Source of the DNA: Rhea pennata
Lineage: Eukaryota > Chordata > Aves > Rheiformes > Rheidae
Reading direction: 5' to 3'
Length of the DNA stretch: 64,000 nucleotides
NCBI RefSeq assembly: GCF_028389875.1
Contig: NC_084674.1
Location: 13,797,501 to 13,861,500, forward strand
Shown here: in pieces, positions 1 to 21,160 of the stretch
Numbering within the stretch: position 1 is the first letter of the stretch
How the letters are laid out: each line of letters starts with the position of its first letter
Notes under the pieces: generated by a model
The model's database searches: none
What the model was told of the DNA's origin: nothing
Seen by the model: only the letters and a program-made list of their open reading frames with translations
Position numbers and translations under genes: made by a program

Positions 1-59
1 CCAGGTAATTCGGCCGGTGAGGACAGCGACAAATAGCCCATCCTTTTGTCCCCACTATT

Positions 60-960
60 TTGGAAGGAGATGCTGAAGAGACCCCCACCCCCCGGCGGCG
101 AGTCGCAGCTGAACCCCTCACCCGGGGCCCAGCAGGCCCCGGCCGCCATCTTCCACCGTGAGGAAGGGGCCGCGGCGGCGGCTGGCCGGCTCCCCTCCTC
201 CGAGGGGCGGCGGGAGGGAACTAGACGGACCGTTTCCCCCGCTTCCCCCTTCGCCAGCGGCTGTCACTCAGGCCCGGGCCTCGGCGGAGGCGCCCGGCCA
301 GCGGGATGGCGGCGGCGGCGGCAGCGAGGGAGATTTACGAGCGGCCCGGTGGCCGCTTCCTGCCCCCTCCTCGGGGTCTCCCTGCCGCCCGCCCGCCTGC
401 CCGGGGCACGGTCCTGCCGACGCCAGGCGGGCTCCCCCCGGAGCCGGCTGCCGGCGCTGATCCGTGCCGGCCGCCGCGGCTCCGGGCGCTGCGCCCCTCG
501 CGGGCCCGGCGCCGCAGTTCGCGGGGGCAGAGCGGGGAAGCAAGGAGGAAGGAGAGCGGCGGGGGTTTGGCGGGGAAGGAGGGAGGGCGGGAGGGAGGGC
601 CGCCCCGCGAAAGGCCGCGAAAAAGCAGTCGTTCGGGGCCCGGGCACGCTGGCGGTTTTGCAGCTTCCGCTGCCTGATGCACCTTTGCAGCCGCGCGCGA
701 GGAGCCTTCTGAGAAACGGCCCCGGGCGCTGCCGCCCGCGCCGGAGCCTGCTCGCGCCTCCCGTCCCGCGCCCGCAAGGGGAGGCGGCGAGGGAGCTTCG
801 GGGCCGCGAATCCCCCGGCCTCCCGCCGCCGGCCTCGGACGCTGCGGGGCCCGGGGGCTGCCCTGTGCCGCGGCGGGAGCAGGTTTGCCCCCGCGCGGAC
901 CCCCTCCTTGCCCGGCTCTAACCCGCAGAGGTCGCACCCGTCTTCATGCCGAGTGATATT
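60..960. other. CpG island at the left edge
   Basis: Very GC- and CpG-rich, with many GGCGGC and CCGCCC runs, so probably the promoter or first exon of an unidentified gene. A YY1-type motif (GCCGCCATCTT) lies at 143-153. Its minus-strand reading has an ATG at 149-147 in a strong Kozak context (purine at -3, G at +4), and that frame stays open to base 1. Long plus-strand frames here (for example 46-921) are Pro/Arg/Gly-rich and typical of open frames in CpG DNA. I recognise no protein on either strand. Confidence 0.55.
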
Positions 961-3900
961 TTTCCCCCGCGCTCCCGCAAAGGCCGAGCGACACTTGGGT
1001 GTTTCAAAAGGACGTTGCTGTCCAGCTTGTTGCAAAGCTGCGAGCCGCAGCCACCAGCGCAGGCAGTGGTACCCAGGCAAGCTGCGTTTGGTGCCCTCTG
1101 TGCAAGGTTAATCCTCAGCTCACAGAAGCCAGACTTAGTTTTTCTTGTGAGTAATTGGGACAAGCGCAACGGAGGCGGAAAGCCTAGCCCTAGCTCTGTT
1201 TCACAGTGTATTTGATATTTGCAGGTTCTCTCTTATTTCTGGAAGGTAGCTAGTATTGCTTCCCCCTTGTCATGGATGGAGACGTGAAGGTAGTGGGTAA
1301 GATCTTACTCTGATTTCAGCGTAGCTGCCAAGCAGCTTACACCAGCCACCCCAGGGCTGTGATGCTGGTTTTTAGCCTGTTCTGAGCACCCCGGTGCTGC
1401 ACTGAGGGGGTAGTGTTGCTGGTGACAGAGGCAAGAGTCCGGCTGACTCTCCTGTTTTTAAGCCTGACACTGCAGGCCTTGAATGTGTGGTATCAGTCAG
1501 GAACTATGCCTGAAGGCAAGTAGATGTTGTGTTCTTCTAAAGAGGGGAAATCCTGTGCACAGAGATTTCAGGACCTGGTGGCTGGAGTGCAGAATGCGTG
1601 GAGAGAAAAGTCCGCTTTTACAGAACTTTTCCCAAGGCATCCAAGGACTCTCACAAACCCGCAAAGCCAGCCCTAAAACCACAACTGCAGCAAAAGAGGA
1701 AGAGTCCACAGCAGAACTCAGAGCATATTAAGCCTTGCAAAATAGGTTTCTTTCTGTGGTGAGGTGAGTATGTGTATAAATACATACATACATGCATATA
1801 AAGAGAGAGTAGGGTTTGTTCAGTATTTGGACTAAAAGTGAAAGCAGCCTGCAGGAACGCTGTGCAAGGGCGGTGATTGCAGACAGGACGAACAAGTGGA
1901 GGGGCTGGATCACGCGGGGGAACAGCCTCCAGAGATGGCTTCACGGAGGGAACGACCAGTCTTCCCAGGCCCTCTACAGTCTAATGCAGCACAAGTAAGG
2001 CAGTGCAGCTGGCGTGCAAGCCACAGAGGTAAATTCAGCAAGGAATAAATGGGAGAGTGAAACACTGAAAAGAGAGCACTGAGAAAGAGGAGATAAATAA
2101 AAAGATGTCCAACTTATCCAAGGTGATTGAGCCAAAAGGAGTGTAATTTCTATGTGGTACTTCGGAAGAACACAGGAAAAGGAAGTAAAAGGTGCGTGCG
2201 TGTTAAAATATAGCTAGCTCTCTAACATGCTAGTACCATCTCCGCCCTTCTCAGTTCCGACACAGCAATTGCAGCAGTGTTGAGTGCAGAGTTGTGCAGG
2301 CTCCCATGAAGGCGATATTCAAGGCTGGCCCCAGTGAGACCCCACCTGAGGTGGCTGCATTCCTGTGGATTGAGTCAGGAGCTCCCAACGTTTAACTCTT
2401 TCAAGGATGCAGGACCCTTGCCAAGCAAACACAGGTCCCTCATGGACAGCCTTACTGGAGTTGGAATGGCAATGACCAAAGGGGACTGCCAAGAAAAGGA
2501 AACTCAAGGAGCCCATGCTCGGACACAGCATCTGTAAGAGCTGCTCCTTCATTTGAGACAAGCTTCTGGCCCACAGTGCTGGTGCATACTTGTGAACATG
2601 CCTATGGCACGGTTAGCAATCACAGCTGCGTATTTTGGCTGCTGCCTGTATCCAGCTTCAAGCATTCGTTCTTGGGATGTAGCCACGTCTAAGGCCTTCA
2701 CTAACACAGACTAATGCATCATCACAACCTTCTGCAAGGTAGATAAATCCTCTCTTTACAGAGCAGAGAGAGGCACTGAGCACCTTGGCCAACAGGTATA
2801 GAGCCCATTTTAGATCTCAGGGTTTTGCAGCTCCTGAGCACAACAAAGTCGCCAACTGGATCACTGTAGACAGCACAGCAGAACGAAATGCGCCAAAGAT
2901 CCCTGTCACTAGCTCACTCTTCATGTACACAAGATGAACAGAAGAGCTACTTTATACTATGTCTGGACTGGAGGCAGACATGCTCTGCTTGGCAAGCCAC
3001 AGAACTTTTTCCCTGATCATCCAGGCTAGAGATGTGGCTGGAGGTCCCCAAGCTCCTTTAGCCCATGCATTCAGTCTTTTTTCTCAGGGAGTCTGGACAG
3101 AGCTGCTGCAACCATCCAGATGGAAGGACCAAAAGATGGCTGAAACCAGGGGCCTCCATCTCCAGGATTATCCATCTCACTTTCCACTGGAGCAAAATTC
3201 ACTTCTGCATCCTTCAAAGTCAGCCTGCTGTGGGAGAGATGAAGGAAGAGAGAAAAGCAAATAACAAGGGGAACATTTCTTTACATCTTTCCTGGATAGC
3301 AGCATCATTTCCATTCCTACTGCTTGCAGGACCAGCTGTGGTTTCTGGCGATGCTGGTCACAGCCATCACCCTCCAGGCTCCTTTCCCTTTCATTATCCC
3401 TCTGGAGAACAGGACTCTTGTTAAAAACCCTGGATGTACCACTGTGAGCCACCTCTATTATTCACCAGCCAGTGAAGCAAGACAAGCATACTCTCCCACA
3501 GCCTAGGATGCCTCTCTGATCTATAACCAATGGGGCTATCTTTAATGGGATCAGACCCTGCCCTTTTCCACATCCCAGCGGGACAACACCTGCCCACCAG
3601 AGAACAAAGAGGAAACCTGTTGTGATGGGAAAAAGACAGCAAGTTCTCCCCAGAGAGGGAGTGAAGCTGTTTGATTAAGAGCATCTTTCTCCTAGCCAGC
3701 TGGTTTGCTAGCAAAACAACCAGCTAAGCTTTACCTTCATGCATGAGAAAAAATCTCTGTGAAGCAAATGCCATGACTCCAGTTTTACTCTCCTACATAA
3801 ACCATAGGATATCTGGGGAAATCAGTGCACAAAAAGATTGTAGAAGCAAGAGGAAAAATCTTTTTACCTAAAAGCAATACTTAAAATGTAATTTTTAAAA

Positions 3901-5020
3901 GGTAAATTCACAACAGTATTTGAAATGTCGATATGGATCTGCACCTGCAAGGAGATCTGACTAGAAGCTTCATCTCTAACTTGCCCTCCTCAAAATACCA
4001 AGCAACTGCCCCAGAAGCCTATTTGTGTACGTTTCTCCTGAAGCCAGTGTTTGCAGGTGTAGCATTCTGGTCAGGTGCTGGTCTCTGTTCCAGCTGTGCC
4101 TTCTACGAGGATGTCCTCTAGAGAGTGTCGGTCCTGCTGCGTGCATACGTGCCCAAGGAACGCCCTTTCAGCCACAGCACGCTCAGCCCTGGGGCGAGGA
4201 ACCAGGACTGAACAACCCAGATCTTCTCCGCAGCAGTGCCAAACTTTAAATCGGACCCTGCCGTCTTTTTCCATTTTTCAAATCAGAGACCATATGGCCT
4301 GGCGGCTGGTGTTTATCCCATGACCTGCCCAAAGCGAAACTGGCAACCGAGCATAGGTGCAGGCTCCAAGGGTGTCAGAAGAAAGTTACTGATGGCCCAC
4401 GGGCCACTTTGTGTGTGTGGTTCGTTAGCCTTGTGCAGAGCTGGAGTGGGAGGACTCGGGCACGGCTGGGGGGTTTGCACGTGTGCGTCCTGGTTTCTTT
4501 GGTGCTTTTGTGATTCTGGCAGAAGTGTAAATCTGAAGACAGCTTCAGTTCTAGTGAATCCAGCATGTAACAAGAAGTTCACTTGCAGTTAGAGAGGATC
4601 TTACTGTGACCTTCGGTGAAAAAGAGGCATTGTTTTGAATTGTTAAACAGCTGTTAGGTTCCACCCCAGTAATGGTTGCGTTTCAGTAGTGAATAATACA
4701 AGCCTTAGGTAAACAGCCGGTAAAATAATTTGGGATCTTTCCTGGGGGGAAAAGCAAGCAAGCCGCTCTACAAAAATAAATTATTCTCTCTGCCTAGGAA
4801 ATGAAGTGTTCTCCCTTTTATCAGCGAGAGGGCTGTCACACAAAATCTTTTCCCGCCTTTCTGTGCTGGAAACATCCCGGTGCAGTTTGCGACACGCTTT
4901 TTGCCTTCTTCGCCTTTGTAGGAAGCAAGAGATGGCTTTAGTTTGGATTCACGCATCTTTTCCCCCTTTTCCTCCTCCTCCTCTTGGGTTCGGCTCCATC
5001 CCTTCCTCATTCCGATCTTC
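961..5020. other. Intergenic, no gene recognised
   Basis: Mixed-composition DNA with only short, unrelated open frames, and no domain, splice-consistent exon series or RNA gene that I can recognise. It holds a short ATAC/ATAT stretch near 1777-1800. The segment separates two CpG islands. Confidence 0.5.
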
Positions 5021-5029
5021 TTAAAAACG

Positions 5030-5780
5030 CCCCCGCAGCCGCCCGCGTATTGTTCTGCGCAGGCACAAACACCGTCCCCTTTCCCGGCGCGGCCGCAGCT
5101 TGACCACGGGAGAAGCAAAAGTTTCGCTAAACCACTCCCTCCTGCGCGAAAGGCCGCGCGTCCCTTCGGCGCGCGCTGCGCCTGCCTTGGCGCGGGCAGG
5201 ACTGGAAAGCGCCGGGCCTTGGGTCTTGGCCTCCATCGGATGAACGATTTCCCGTCGAAGGTTACTCACTTCCTGTTTTCCGTATTTAGACAATCTGGGC
5301 CTATGGGGAGGCTTTGATTTGTTGTAAACTTCAGCTGGTTTAAACGTTAAGTCGCGGGAGACCGAGGCGGGGGGGAGGAGGGGAAAGGCCTGGAGACAAA
5401 TCAGGGCTGCTTAATACTGCGCCTGTGCTCGCGCGCCGTTGTCTAGTGCCCGTCAGAGCCTGTGAAAGGAGGAAGGTCAGGGGCTGGCAGCACGGGGGAC
5501 GGGGAGAGGGCTGTCCGCAGCGGGCCGGGGCTGAAATCAGTGCGCGCGTGCGTGTGTGTGTGCGCGGAGCAGTTGGGAGCAGCCGGGTGATACACTCCAA
5601 TGACTAATATCTCCAATGTGTCATTTTTGCCACAGCCAGCTGTACGGAGAGGCTAACGGCAGCGCAGCAGCTCCGCGGCGAAGGCGGGGAGGAGCCTCTC
5701 GGCCCGAGAGGAGCGTGCCGTGCCCTTCCCCGGTGCCTATCGCGGCACACCACGCACCGACGTCTGTTCCAGCTTGCCCA
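5030..5780. other. CpG island between unassigned regions
   Basis: CpG density rises sharply from about 5030, dips near 5230-5340 and continues to about 5780. An ETS-like CTTCCTG occurs at 5269-5275. A short alternating TG run sits at 5548-5563. No coding frame is convincing. It could be a promoter of a non-coding transcript or a distal CpG island of the GATA2 domain. Confidence 0.4.
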
Positions 5781-8400
5781 GAAGTCTGCTAGGCTGGAGC
5801 AAGCCAGCACTCGCGCGTAGCTGATGGCACAGGTCATGCCTTTTTTATGCCTGTTTTGCAAAGGGGAAACTAAGGCACAGAGTGCCGTGACTTTGCTTGC
5901 GGTCGGAAGGTAAATGTGTGAGGCATTGAGAACGAGTCCTAACACTAGTGAGGCAGTGGTCTTTCTCCTGAGATGTGTTTTGTCGTGAAAACCACCTTGC
6001 CTGTGCTGGTGGGATTTCTGTTGGGATAGAGAAAAATAGCGCACAGCCACAATAGACCGGCGTGCTTGTGGGTGCAAAGTTTACGTGAATGGTTTTGCTC
6101 TGTTCTTCTCTATTCATCTAAGTCTTGTCCAAAAGATTGACTTTCAAAATGGGGTGCTTTTACCTTCAATCTTTATGAAGGCTGATGAAGAAAAGATTAG
6201 AGGAAGGATTGAAATGCAGCAGGAGATGGTAAACAAATCTGAATTCTACAGTGAAATCCTGTAGGGATTTCCAGGGACACCCTGAAATCACTCCAGCAGA
6301 ACAGCTTGCTAGAAAGGGGAGCAAAATGCCAACATAGGCAGGTGGGAGATGAATGAAAAGACCAGAGATAAAGAGCCACAACGAAAGCAGCGATGTAATG
6401 CTCTTCTCCAGCGCTTGTATCCCAGGGAAAGGAATCTGCCTTGTCCTCTGCCCGATGCAGGGCAGGCAGGAGCAGAATCAACTCCAGAGGAAAATAAAAG
6501 CACTAGGGAAGACTTTTAAGTGCCTAGGAGAAACAAGAGTCCACGTTTACCCCCGGCATTGATCGACCCAAATCCAAATGGGTTAAACGTGCTCTTGACC
6601 CTCCTGAGCCAGAGTTAACTTTCCTCTAAGCAGCTCTCTGCAGCCTAGCAAGCAGAACCATACAGAGAAACAGGGAGCAGAACACACGCGGGTAGCCCTC
6701 TTCTCCCTGGCATTGCCACATAGCCTGGGTTAACATTATACTACCCTGATTCAGTTTTTATAGACCAAACAGTAGCAGTTCCCTCCCTCAGTGGTATGTA
6801 GATGCCTTTCCCTGAAGGAGGGGTTAGTTCTCTATTGTGTAACTACCTGTCGACTGCTTTTTTCTACTATTATCTCTTACCCTGCTGAGTTTTTGGTGCT
6901 CAGAAATGCAACATAATTCTCACCACAGTGTTTTCCGTGGGTTTCCACTGATGGGGCCCTAGACCTCTGCACCGCACCTTGGCGCAGTCAGAGCAGCAGG
7001 TTTAGAGCCAGCCTTGGATCTGTCAGGGACACAGCAGACTGAATCAGGATCAACTGCAAAGCCGACACCAAGGGGAATTGCACCCAAAGCTGTTCAAGCA
7101 AATGGTGTTTCTGAATCGGCACCAGCCAGCTGCCCTGATGCTGAGGTTTGATCTGTTAGATCCAGAGCAGCCTGGTTTGCACTCGTATCACCATGCTTAA
7201 AGAACAGTCACTTAATCTCACTTAGAAATGTTTACTTGCGAGGACCAGATGGCCCAGGGAGTTGGGCTAAACAAAGCGTTTTACTTCTAGGTCATGCCTT
7301 CTAATCCCAGCCAGGTTGGCGATAGATGAACGTATTCACCTGATAGCCACTTTCGGCTTCATTTTTGGTGGTTTAGGCCAGTTTCCAAGGAGAGATGACA
7401 CACCACAAAATCTCCCCCCGTGTCCTGCCACACTTGGTACTGATTTGACTGTCTCTGTGGAGAAGGCAAGGATCAAATGCTCCGTGGCGCCAGACTGCTT
7501 TCTTTCACAGCCTGCAGGTAAGGGGAAGTTGTCCTGCGTCTGGCGGTGTTGTGCCTGCTCTGCAGATGGGCAGGATTTCATTTTGCAAGGCTGCCAGCTC
7601 AACTCCTTTTCCCAACATGAATTCCATTAAAAAAATAGGGAAATGTTTAATTGCAATTGACATATAGGCTCTCTCCACAATGAACTTTACACACAATCAC
7701 AGATAACGGCATCAAAATTAATGCCTGCTTCCCACTTGTCCTGCTATAAGCAATAAACGTTTGGCAAGTCAGTAAATAACAAAATTCTCATGTGGCCATC
7801 TACAGGTCACCAGGATACTTAAGAAGTTTGCGTTAATTATACCATGTTTGCCATCAAAGAGGGGATATTAACCCCTTTGAGCTGTTCCAGGAAAGCAGTG
7901 GAGTGATTTGGAAGTAAGTAAACAAAATGTTGTCACAAAAAATGCAATCTTTGAAAAAAAAAAAGAAAAAAAAAACAGAAAAGATGTTTCAGGCAAAAAC
8001 CTCCCTAGACATCATGGAAAATAGGCTACCTTTTCAGCTTCCCTTTTATTTATTTTGTATTTTGACATCAAACACTCCCTGTAACCTAATCTTCTTGGCT
8101 TTTGATGTGGCCGTGGAGACATGACAATTAAGCACGGCTTAAAACAATAATCCCGACAACGGGAACCAAAGGCAAGTAATGTCAGGGTCCCCCCCTCGCA
8201 AAAAGCCTGTCCCCCAGTGTCTGGTGGCAGTGAAAGGACCATAAATCCCAATTTGTTGCCTCGATATCTGCTCTGCAGATTCAACACTTTGCGCAGAACT
8301 TTACGCACTTGCTCCGTTTCCATTCCCCGCTGTTTGTTTTTCTTCCGCTATGTAAAATATCTGGAGACGGACGCGATACACGCATTGCAGAGAGATGGGC
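5781..8400. other. Intergenic, no gene recognised
   Basis: AT-balanced to AT-rich sequence with only short open frames. There is an A-rich stretch at 7954-7978. Nothing here resembles an exon, RNA gene or transposon that I can name. Confidence 0.5.
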
Positions 8401-8873
8401 TGATCTTTTTCACAGATTAGTGCCACCTGACAAACGCGGGATTACTCGTGATCCGTGCCGCAGGAACCGCCGCCGACCCCGGCCGGAGCAGCTCCCCTTG
8501 GCAAGCTGCTGGGTTACGGCCCCGGTTCGGCCAGCGGCGCCGGCCGACCCAGCCGAGCGCCTGCGGCGGAGCGATCCCGGGGTAAGCCTTAATCAACGCC
8601 GAGAGCCCGCAGGGGTATGTAATGCGCAACCAAAGCAAATGGCTTGATTATTCTAAATTATTTAAAAGCGATGCTCCTAGTTCTCCCGTTCCCTCCTCCA
8701 GCGGCCGTCTCAGGCGTTCGGAGATGGAGGGAGGGTGGCAGAGTTTAGTTATAACTCTGTTTTAAACCTGTGTGAAGATGAGTGTGTTTCTTTTTAAAAT
8801 GAAGCTTGCACCACAAAGGTAACTGGAACCTCTGCTGTAAACTGCTTTTTTTTTTTTTTTTTTTTTTAATCTA

Positions 8874-9520
8874 TATAAAGGGGTGTTTGCACTGAGCCTC
8901 GCTAAGCAAGCTGCGAGAGCCGTTTAACTCGTCTGAGGCGCTGCGGGAAGGCCTCGTCCCGGTTGCGTGTGCTCTCCGGCGCGCATCGAGAACCGCTGCG
9001 GCCGGGGAGGAGGCTTGTCCCGCTGAAGAGCGCAGTGTGGAGAGGGCCAGAGCTTGCACGCGCTGAAGAAGGAACTCATGTTTTATATATATATATATAT
9101 ATATTTTTTTTTTTCTTAACGAGTAAGGAGTTATCCGCAAGTCGGCTTCCACAGAAGTGAGACGCAGCTCCCTGCAGGGTCGGAGGAGGAAACCCAAAGC
9201 TCGTTAGCAGTTTTCTTGAAAATACTGCTTTAGCAGCAGCGCAGCTCGCCCCCGCCGGGGCCGGGGGCACCGTGCGAGTCCTCACTGCGCGCCGCAGGGC
9301 CCCCGCGAGGTCCCGCGCGGCTCGCGCGCCGCCGCAGAGGTCTGGCCATGGGAGAGCGGCCGGGCACCCGCAGCCTCCGCGGTCCCCGCGTGCAGCCCCC
9401 GCGCCGCGGCTGCGCCCTCCCCGGTCCCCGCCTTGTCCCTGCCTTCGCGCCGCAGGTGATGATGCCACACGGCGAGACGCCGCTTGCAGGAGTCACAGCA
9501 GTGCCCACTAGCCAGCCAGC
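8874..9520 (+). promoter_or_regulatory. Candidate TATA promoter with CpG island
   Basis: A TATAAA box on the plus strand at 8874-8879 follows a 22-base T run (8846-8867). It is followed within 40 bases by increasingly CpG-rich sequence to about 9520. A transcript starting near 8905 would run towards the GATA2 3' end on the opposite strand. The frames downstream are short and unconvincing, so any product would more likely be non-coding. The TATA box could also be a chance match in AT-rich flanking DNA. Confidence 0.3.
9084..9114. repeat. (TA)n microsatellite and T run
   Basis: About ten TA units (9084-9103) run into a T tract ending at 9114. This is a simple-sequence repeat inside the CpG-rich block. 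Confidence 0.9.
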
Positions 9521-9929
9521 TGCTTTTGCACATCTGCGCTGCTTTTAAAACTTTTTTTTTTTTAATTTGAAAAATATTCCCCCAAACACTTAAAAAAAAA
9601 AAATTTTTTAAGAGTGCAAACTGCAGTTCATCATCCGCAACGTGGCTGCTGCCTTAAGATTTTTAAACCGGTTTAGAAACTTTATCGCGCTCAACTGCTT
9701 GACCTCGCTGCCCCAAAACAACTCTGGAGAATGTGCTTTTGTACCTGAACATTTTATACTAAATCATTCTCCTGCTGCTTTTTTTGTCCCCCTCTAGTAG
9801 GTTTTTGAAATATCAATAGCCTGCTCTGCATAAAGTTTAAGCTAATAATTCTACCGGCAACAATGACGACAGTAATTTTTCCTTTCTCCCCATTAAAAGT
9901 GGCCTGTATGACATGAAGCTGGGCACAGG
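9521..9929. other. Spacer beyond the GATA2 3' end
   Basis: AT-rich sequence with A and T runs near 9551-9608. Nothing gene-like is visible. It would be the region just past GATA2 cleavage. Confidence 0.4.
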
Positions 9930-9949
9930 TACTTTCACAAAAAAGGTAT

Positions 9950-9955
9950 TTTATT
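9950..9955 (-). terminator. GATA2: Candidate GATA2 polyadenylation signal
   Basis: The minus strand reads AATAAA here, inside an AATAATAAAA context. A TTTTTTGTG stretch follows within 15-20 bases, as expected of a U/GU-rich downstream element. Cleavage would fall near 9930. Another minus-strand AATAAA near 10399 could serve a shorter 3' UTR. Confidence 0.5.
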
Positions 9956-10618
9956 ATTCTTAGCAATATTCACCTTGAAGGAATATGAGGAAAGCATACA
10001 CTTTTTACAGACAATATATAAACATGTTGTACATAATTAACAATAACTTAGTTCACTAATCCAAAAATAAGCAAAATTAAAAAATTAAAATAAAAACAGA
10101 AAATACTGCAGAATTTTTTTATGCTGATACAAGTACAAAATAATTTAAATCTCGACTGCCGTTGTCTATGCTGCAGTGACTGACAATATATTGCACTTTG
10201 TCAACTGTATCAGTAATCCCTGTCTTCCACCCACATCCCTTCCCCACCCCCTGCCCAATGCCTACAGAAATTTGCGTCGGGTACAAATAATGTACAACTG
10301 TACCATTGTAAAGGTAAAAAGTAGAAAGGACCCAATTTTTTACCTCAGTAGATTAAAAACTCTTATGATTTCTCCCAATCATCAGTTTTGTTTCCTGTTT
10401 ATTTCCACTTCTTTACAAAGTGCACCTATATGCCTACGCAGACCAGAAAAAGAAGGAAAGCAGGATTTTCCATGGCTGCTTGGTCCTTAGTTCATTATCA
10501 AATATTTGAATTATATATTTAGAAAAAAAAATGAATGTACATCCATTGTTACTTGTTTCATTGAGGTTTTTTTTCTTTAAAGCAGGACTTTTGCAGTAAA
10601 GATATAATTGGCTTGATC

Positions 10619-10619
<1 letters not shown>

Positions 10620-10649
<30 letters not shown>
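10620..10649. repeat. A30 homopolymer (U30 in GATA2 mRNA sense)
   Basis: Thirty consecutive A bases on the plus strand, flanked by further A-rich sequence to about 10720. It lies within the inferred 3' UTR. Confidence 0.95.
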
Positions 10650-10651
<2 letters not shown>

Positions 10652-12309
10652 TAACCCCCCAAAAAAAAAATAACCCCAACAACAAAAAAAGTTAAAAAGT
10701 TAAAAAAATAAAATAAAAAGCTTGTCACAGAGTTAAGCTTATGTGGTTTACATTATCAAACCCCTCTGCTCATTGGGGCATTTTCATCAGAAGTATAGCT
10801 AAATATGTACACTGTATGTTATACTGGAGCTTGTGTTCACGAGAGGCATCAGATCATAACAATCAATAGAATACACTTCACATTGGCAATAGCTTTGTTT
10901 TCGGTCATTTACGTACAACATGGTTTAATAATGGGAGATTTCTTTTTTTCTTTCTCTTTTTTTTTTGTTTTTTTTTTTGTTTTGTTTTGTTTTGTTTTTT
11001 CATACACAATGCGCTACGGAAAGCGGCCGCTGCGCTTTCCCTGGTCTCATCAGCTGTCGCCGTGTCTGGGGTTTGACGGATGTGTGAAGCTCAAACTGAT
11101 TGTCTCTCCCTCTCCCCCTCCAGTGAGCGCAGCCTCCTTTCTGCCCTTCCTCCCTGGGAAGTCCACCGGGGCCCGGACGCCCGAGACGGCGCGCGCACTG
11201 CCAGGCTGCGCGGGGCCGTGGTGGCCACACTGCCGTGAGTTTACCCAAGCAGCTCATCTGCATTTTTAAGCAACAGCTGCCAACACAACAGAACAAAATG
11301 CTTCAACCTCCCCAAGTCTGAGAGTTGGATGTTTTTATGCCCTGCGATGGTTTTGGCCGTGCTCGAAGGTAGCTGCGACCCAGCCTGGTGACCGCCTGCC
11401 CCTCACCACTCGCTAGTGCAGGATCGCCTTCCCAAGAGTCTCTTCCCAACAGTTTGACGGCCCTAGCTGTCTGCTTTGAGGAACGATAGGGTAGTGGGGA
11501 GGGGGGGGCTGCTTTTCTTTAAATAAATCTTTCATGTTAGGGAAAAGAATGAAGAAAGTGTGTCAAAGTAATCACTATCTTGGGCACATTAAAATCCTGT
11601 ATTACACCTATATTTTTGCTTTTTTAATCTCGCCTTTTCCCCTTCGTAGCAGATATTTTGGTATGAAAAATAGATGGAAGTTAATCCAGTCCCCCCTCCC
11701 TTGTTATGAAGGCAGGTTTTCTTGCAGGGTGGTGATTCCAAACAACAGCACAAAAACATGCAATCAGAGGGGCTGAGGCGTTTTGTGGAAAACAAGAGCA
11801 AAATAAATATGACTTTGTGTCTGATTTCATTTTAAAAATTAAGTTTTTATAAAGATGTCCTTTCTTTCCCTCCCCAAACAAAGTCCGCGATAGAAATCCA
11901 GCATGTGTGGCTTCCAGTGAGCCGATTCCAATCCTCCGAGGCTGCTAGTATCTCTTTACAATATTCACAGTAATAACAAAGAGAGAAAGGAAAGCCAGTT
12001 CCAGCCTCTTCCTTCAGCTTCTGCCACCTTTTGTGTTCTGCTGGACCACTAATTATCAAACAGGTGAGTTCTTCTTTTTCCTTATACCTGAGGGGGCAAA
12101 GTGCGTTACAGGCACCACTATGCGTTGCTGCAGAAGACCCATCGTTTGCAAGGTTTTAGTCCAGCATTAAGAGTTAAACCACAAGGAAGCAAAGATCTTC
12201 TTTTGCCATCCTTACGTTCTCCTCTTTGCAGAACCTTTTCCTACTTGGTGTTGTCTTAGGCAAAGCCCCATGGTCTTAATCTCTGGGTGGGTCTCTCGGT
12301 CATCAGGTT

Positions 12310-20899
<8,590 letters not shown>

Positions 20900-21160
20900 C
20901 GCGGCCTCGGGGCTCCGCGGCCACCCGCCCCCGCGGCGGCGCTCGGCGGGCTCCGGCTCGGGGGGCTGCTCGGGGAGGTGGCGGTGGGGGGGTATGATGC
21001 GAGGTGCGGTTTAGGGAGAAAAAAAAAAAGAGTCGGATGACTCGAATTTGCCCTCGGATGAGTAGGGGTGGGGGGAAACGGCCCCCGGAGTAAAGGTGTC
21101 CCCTCTGTCAGCAGGAAAGTCGTGGAGGCAGGTCCTGGGAGGCGCCGGGGCAGACAACAC
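20900..21160 (-). other. GATA2: GATA2 5' UTR within the first coding exon
   Basis: An acceptor CTCCCTACAG (AG at 21162-21161) opens the exon that carries the start codon. The 261 bases from there to the ATG contain no upstream ATG in the sense strand. Both alternative first exons would splice here, giving the same protein. Confidence 0.8.

Larger units (their letters stand above)
9930..12309 (-). other. GATA2: GATA2 3' untranslated region (inferred extent)
   Basis: Directly follows the GATA2 stop codon (12312-12310). The distal part, below about 11000, is AT-rich with U-rich and AUUUA-like stretches in the minus-strand reading. A Pumilio-type UGUACAUA motif lies at 10811-10804. A 30-base A run on the plus strand (10620-10649) would be U30 in the mRNA. 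The stretch from 11050 to 11500 is more GC-rich. The end is set only by the signal at 9950, so shorter isoforms are possible. Confidence 0.5.

Noticed and set aside
46..921. 291-residue plus-strand open frame
   Set aside because: Arg/Pro/Gly-rich, in a CpG island with equally long frames in other phases and on the other strand; no domain.
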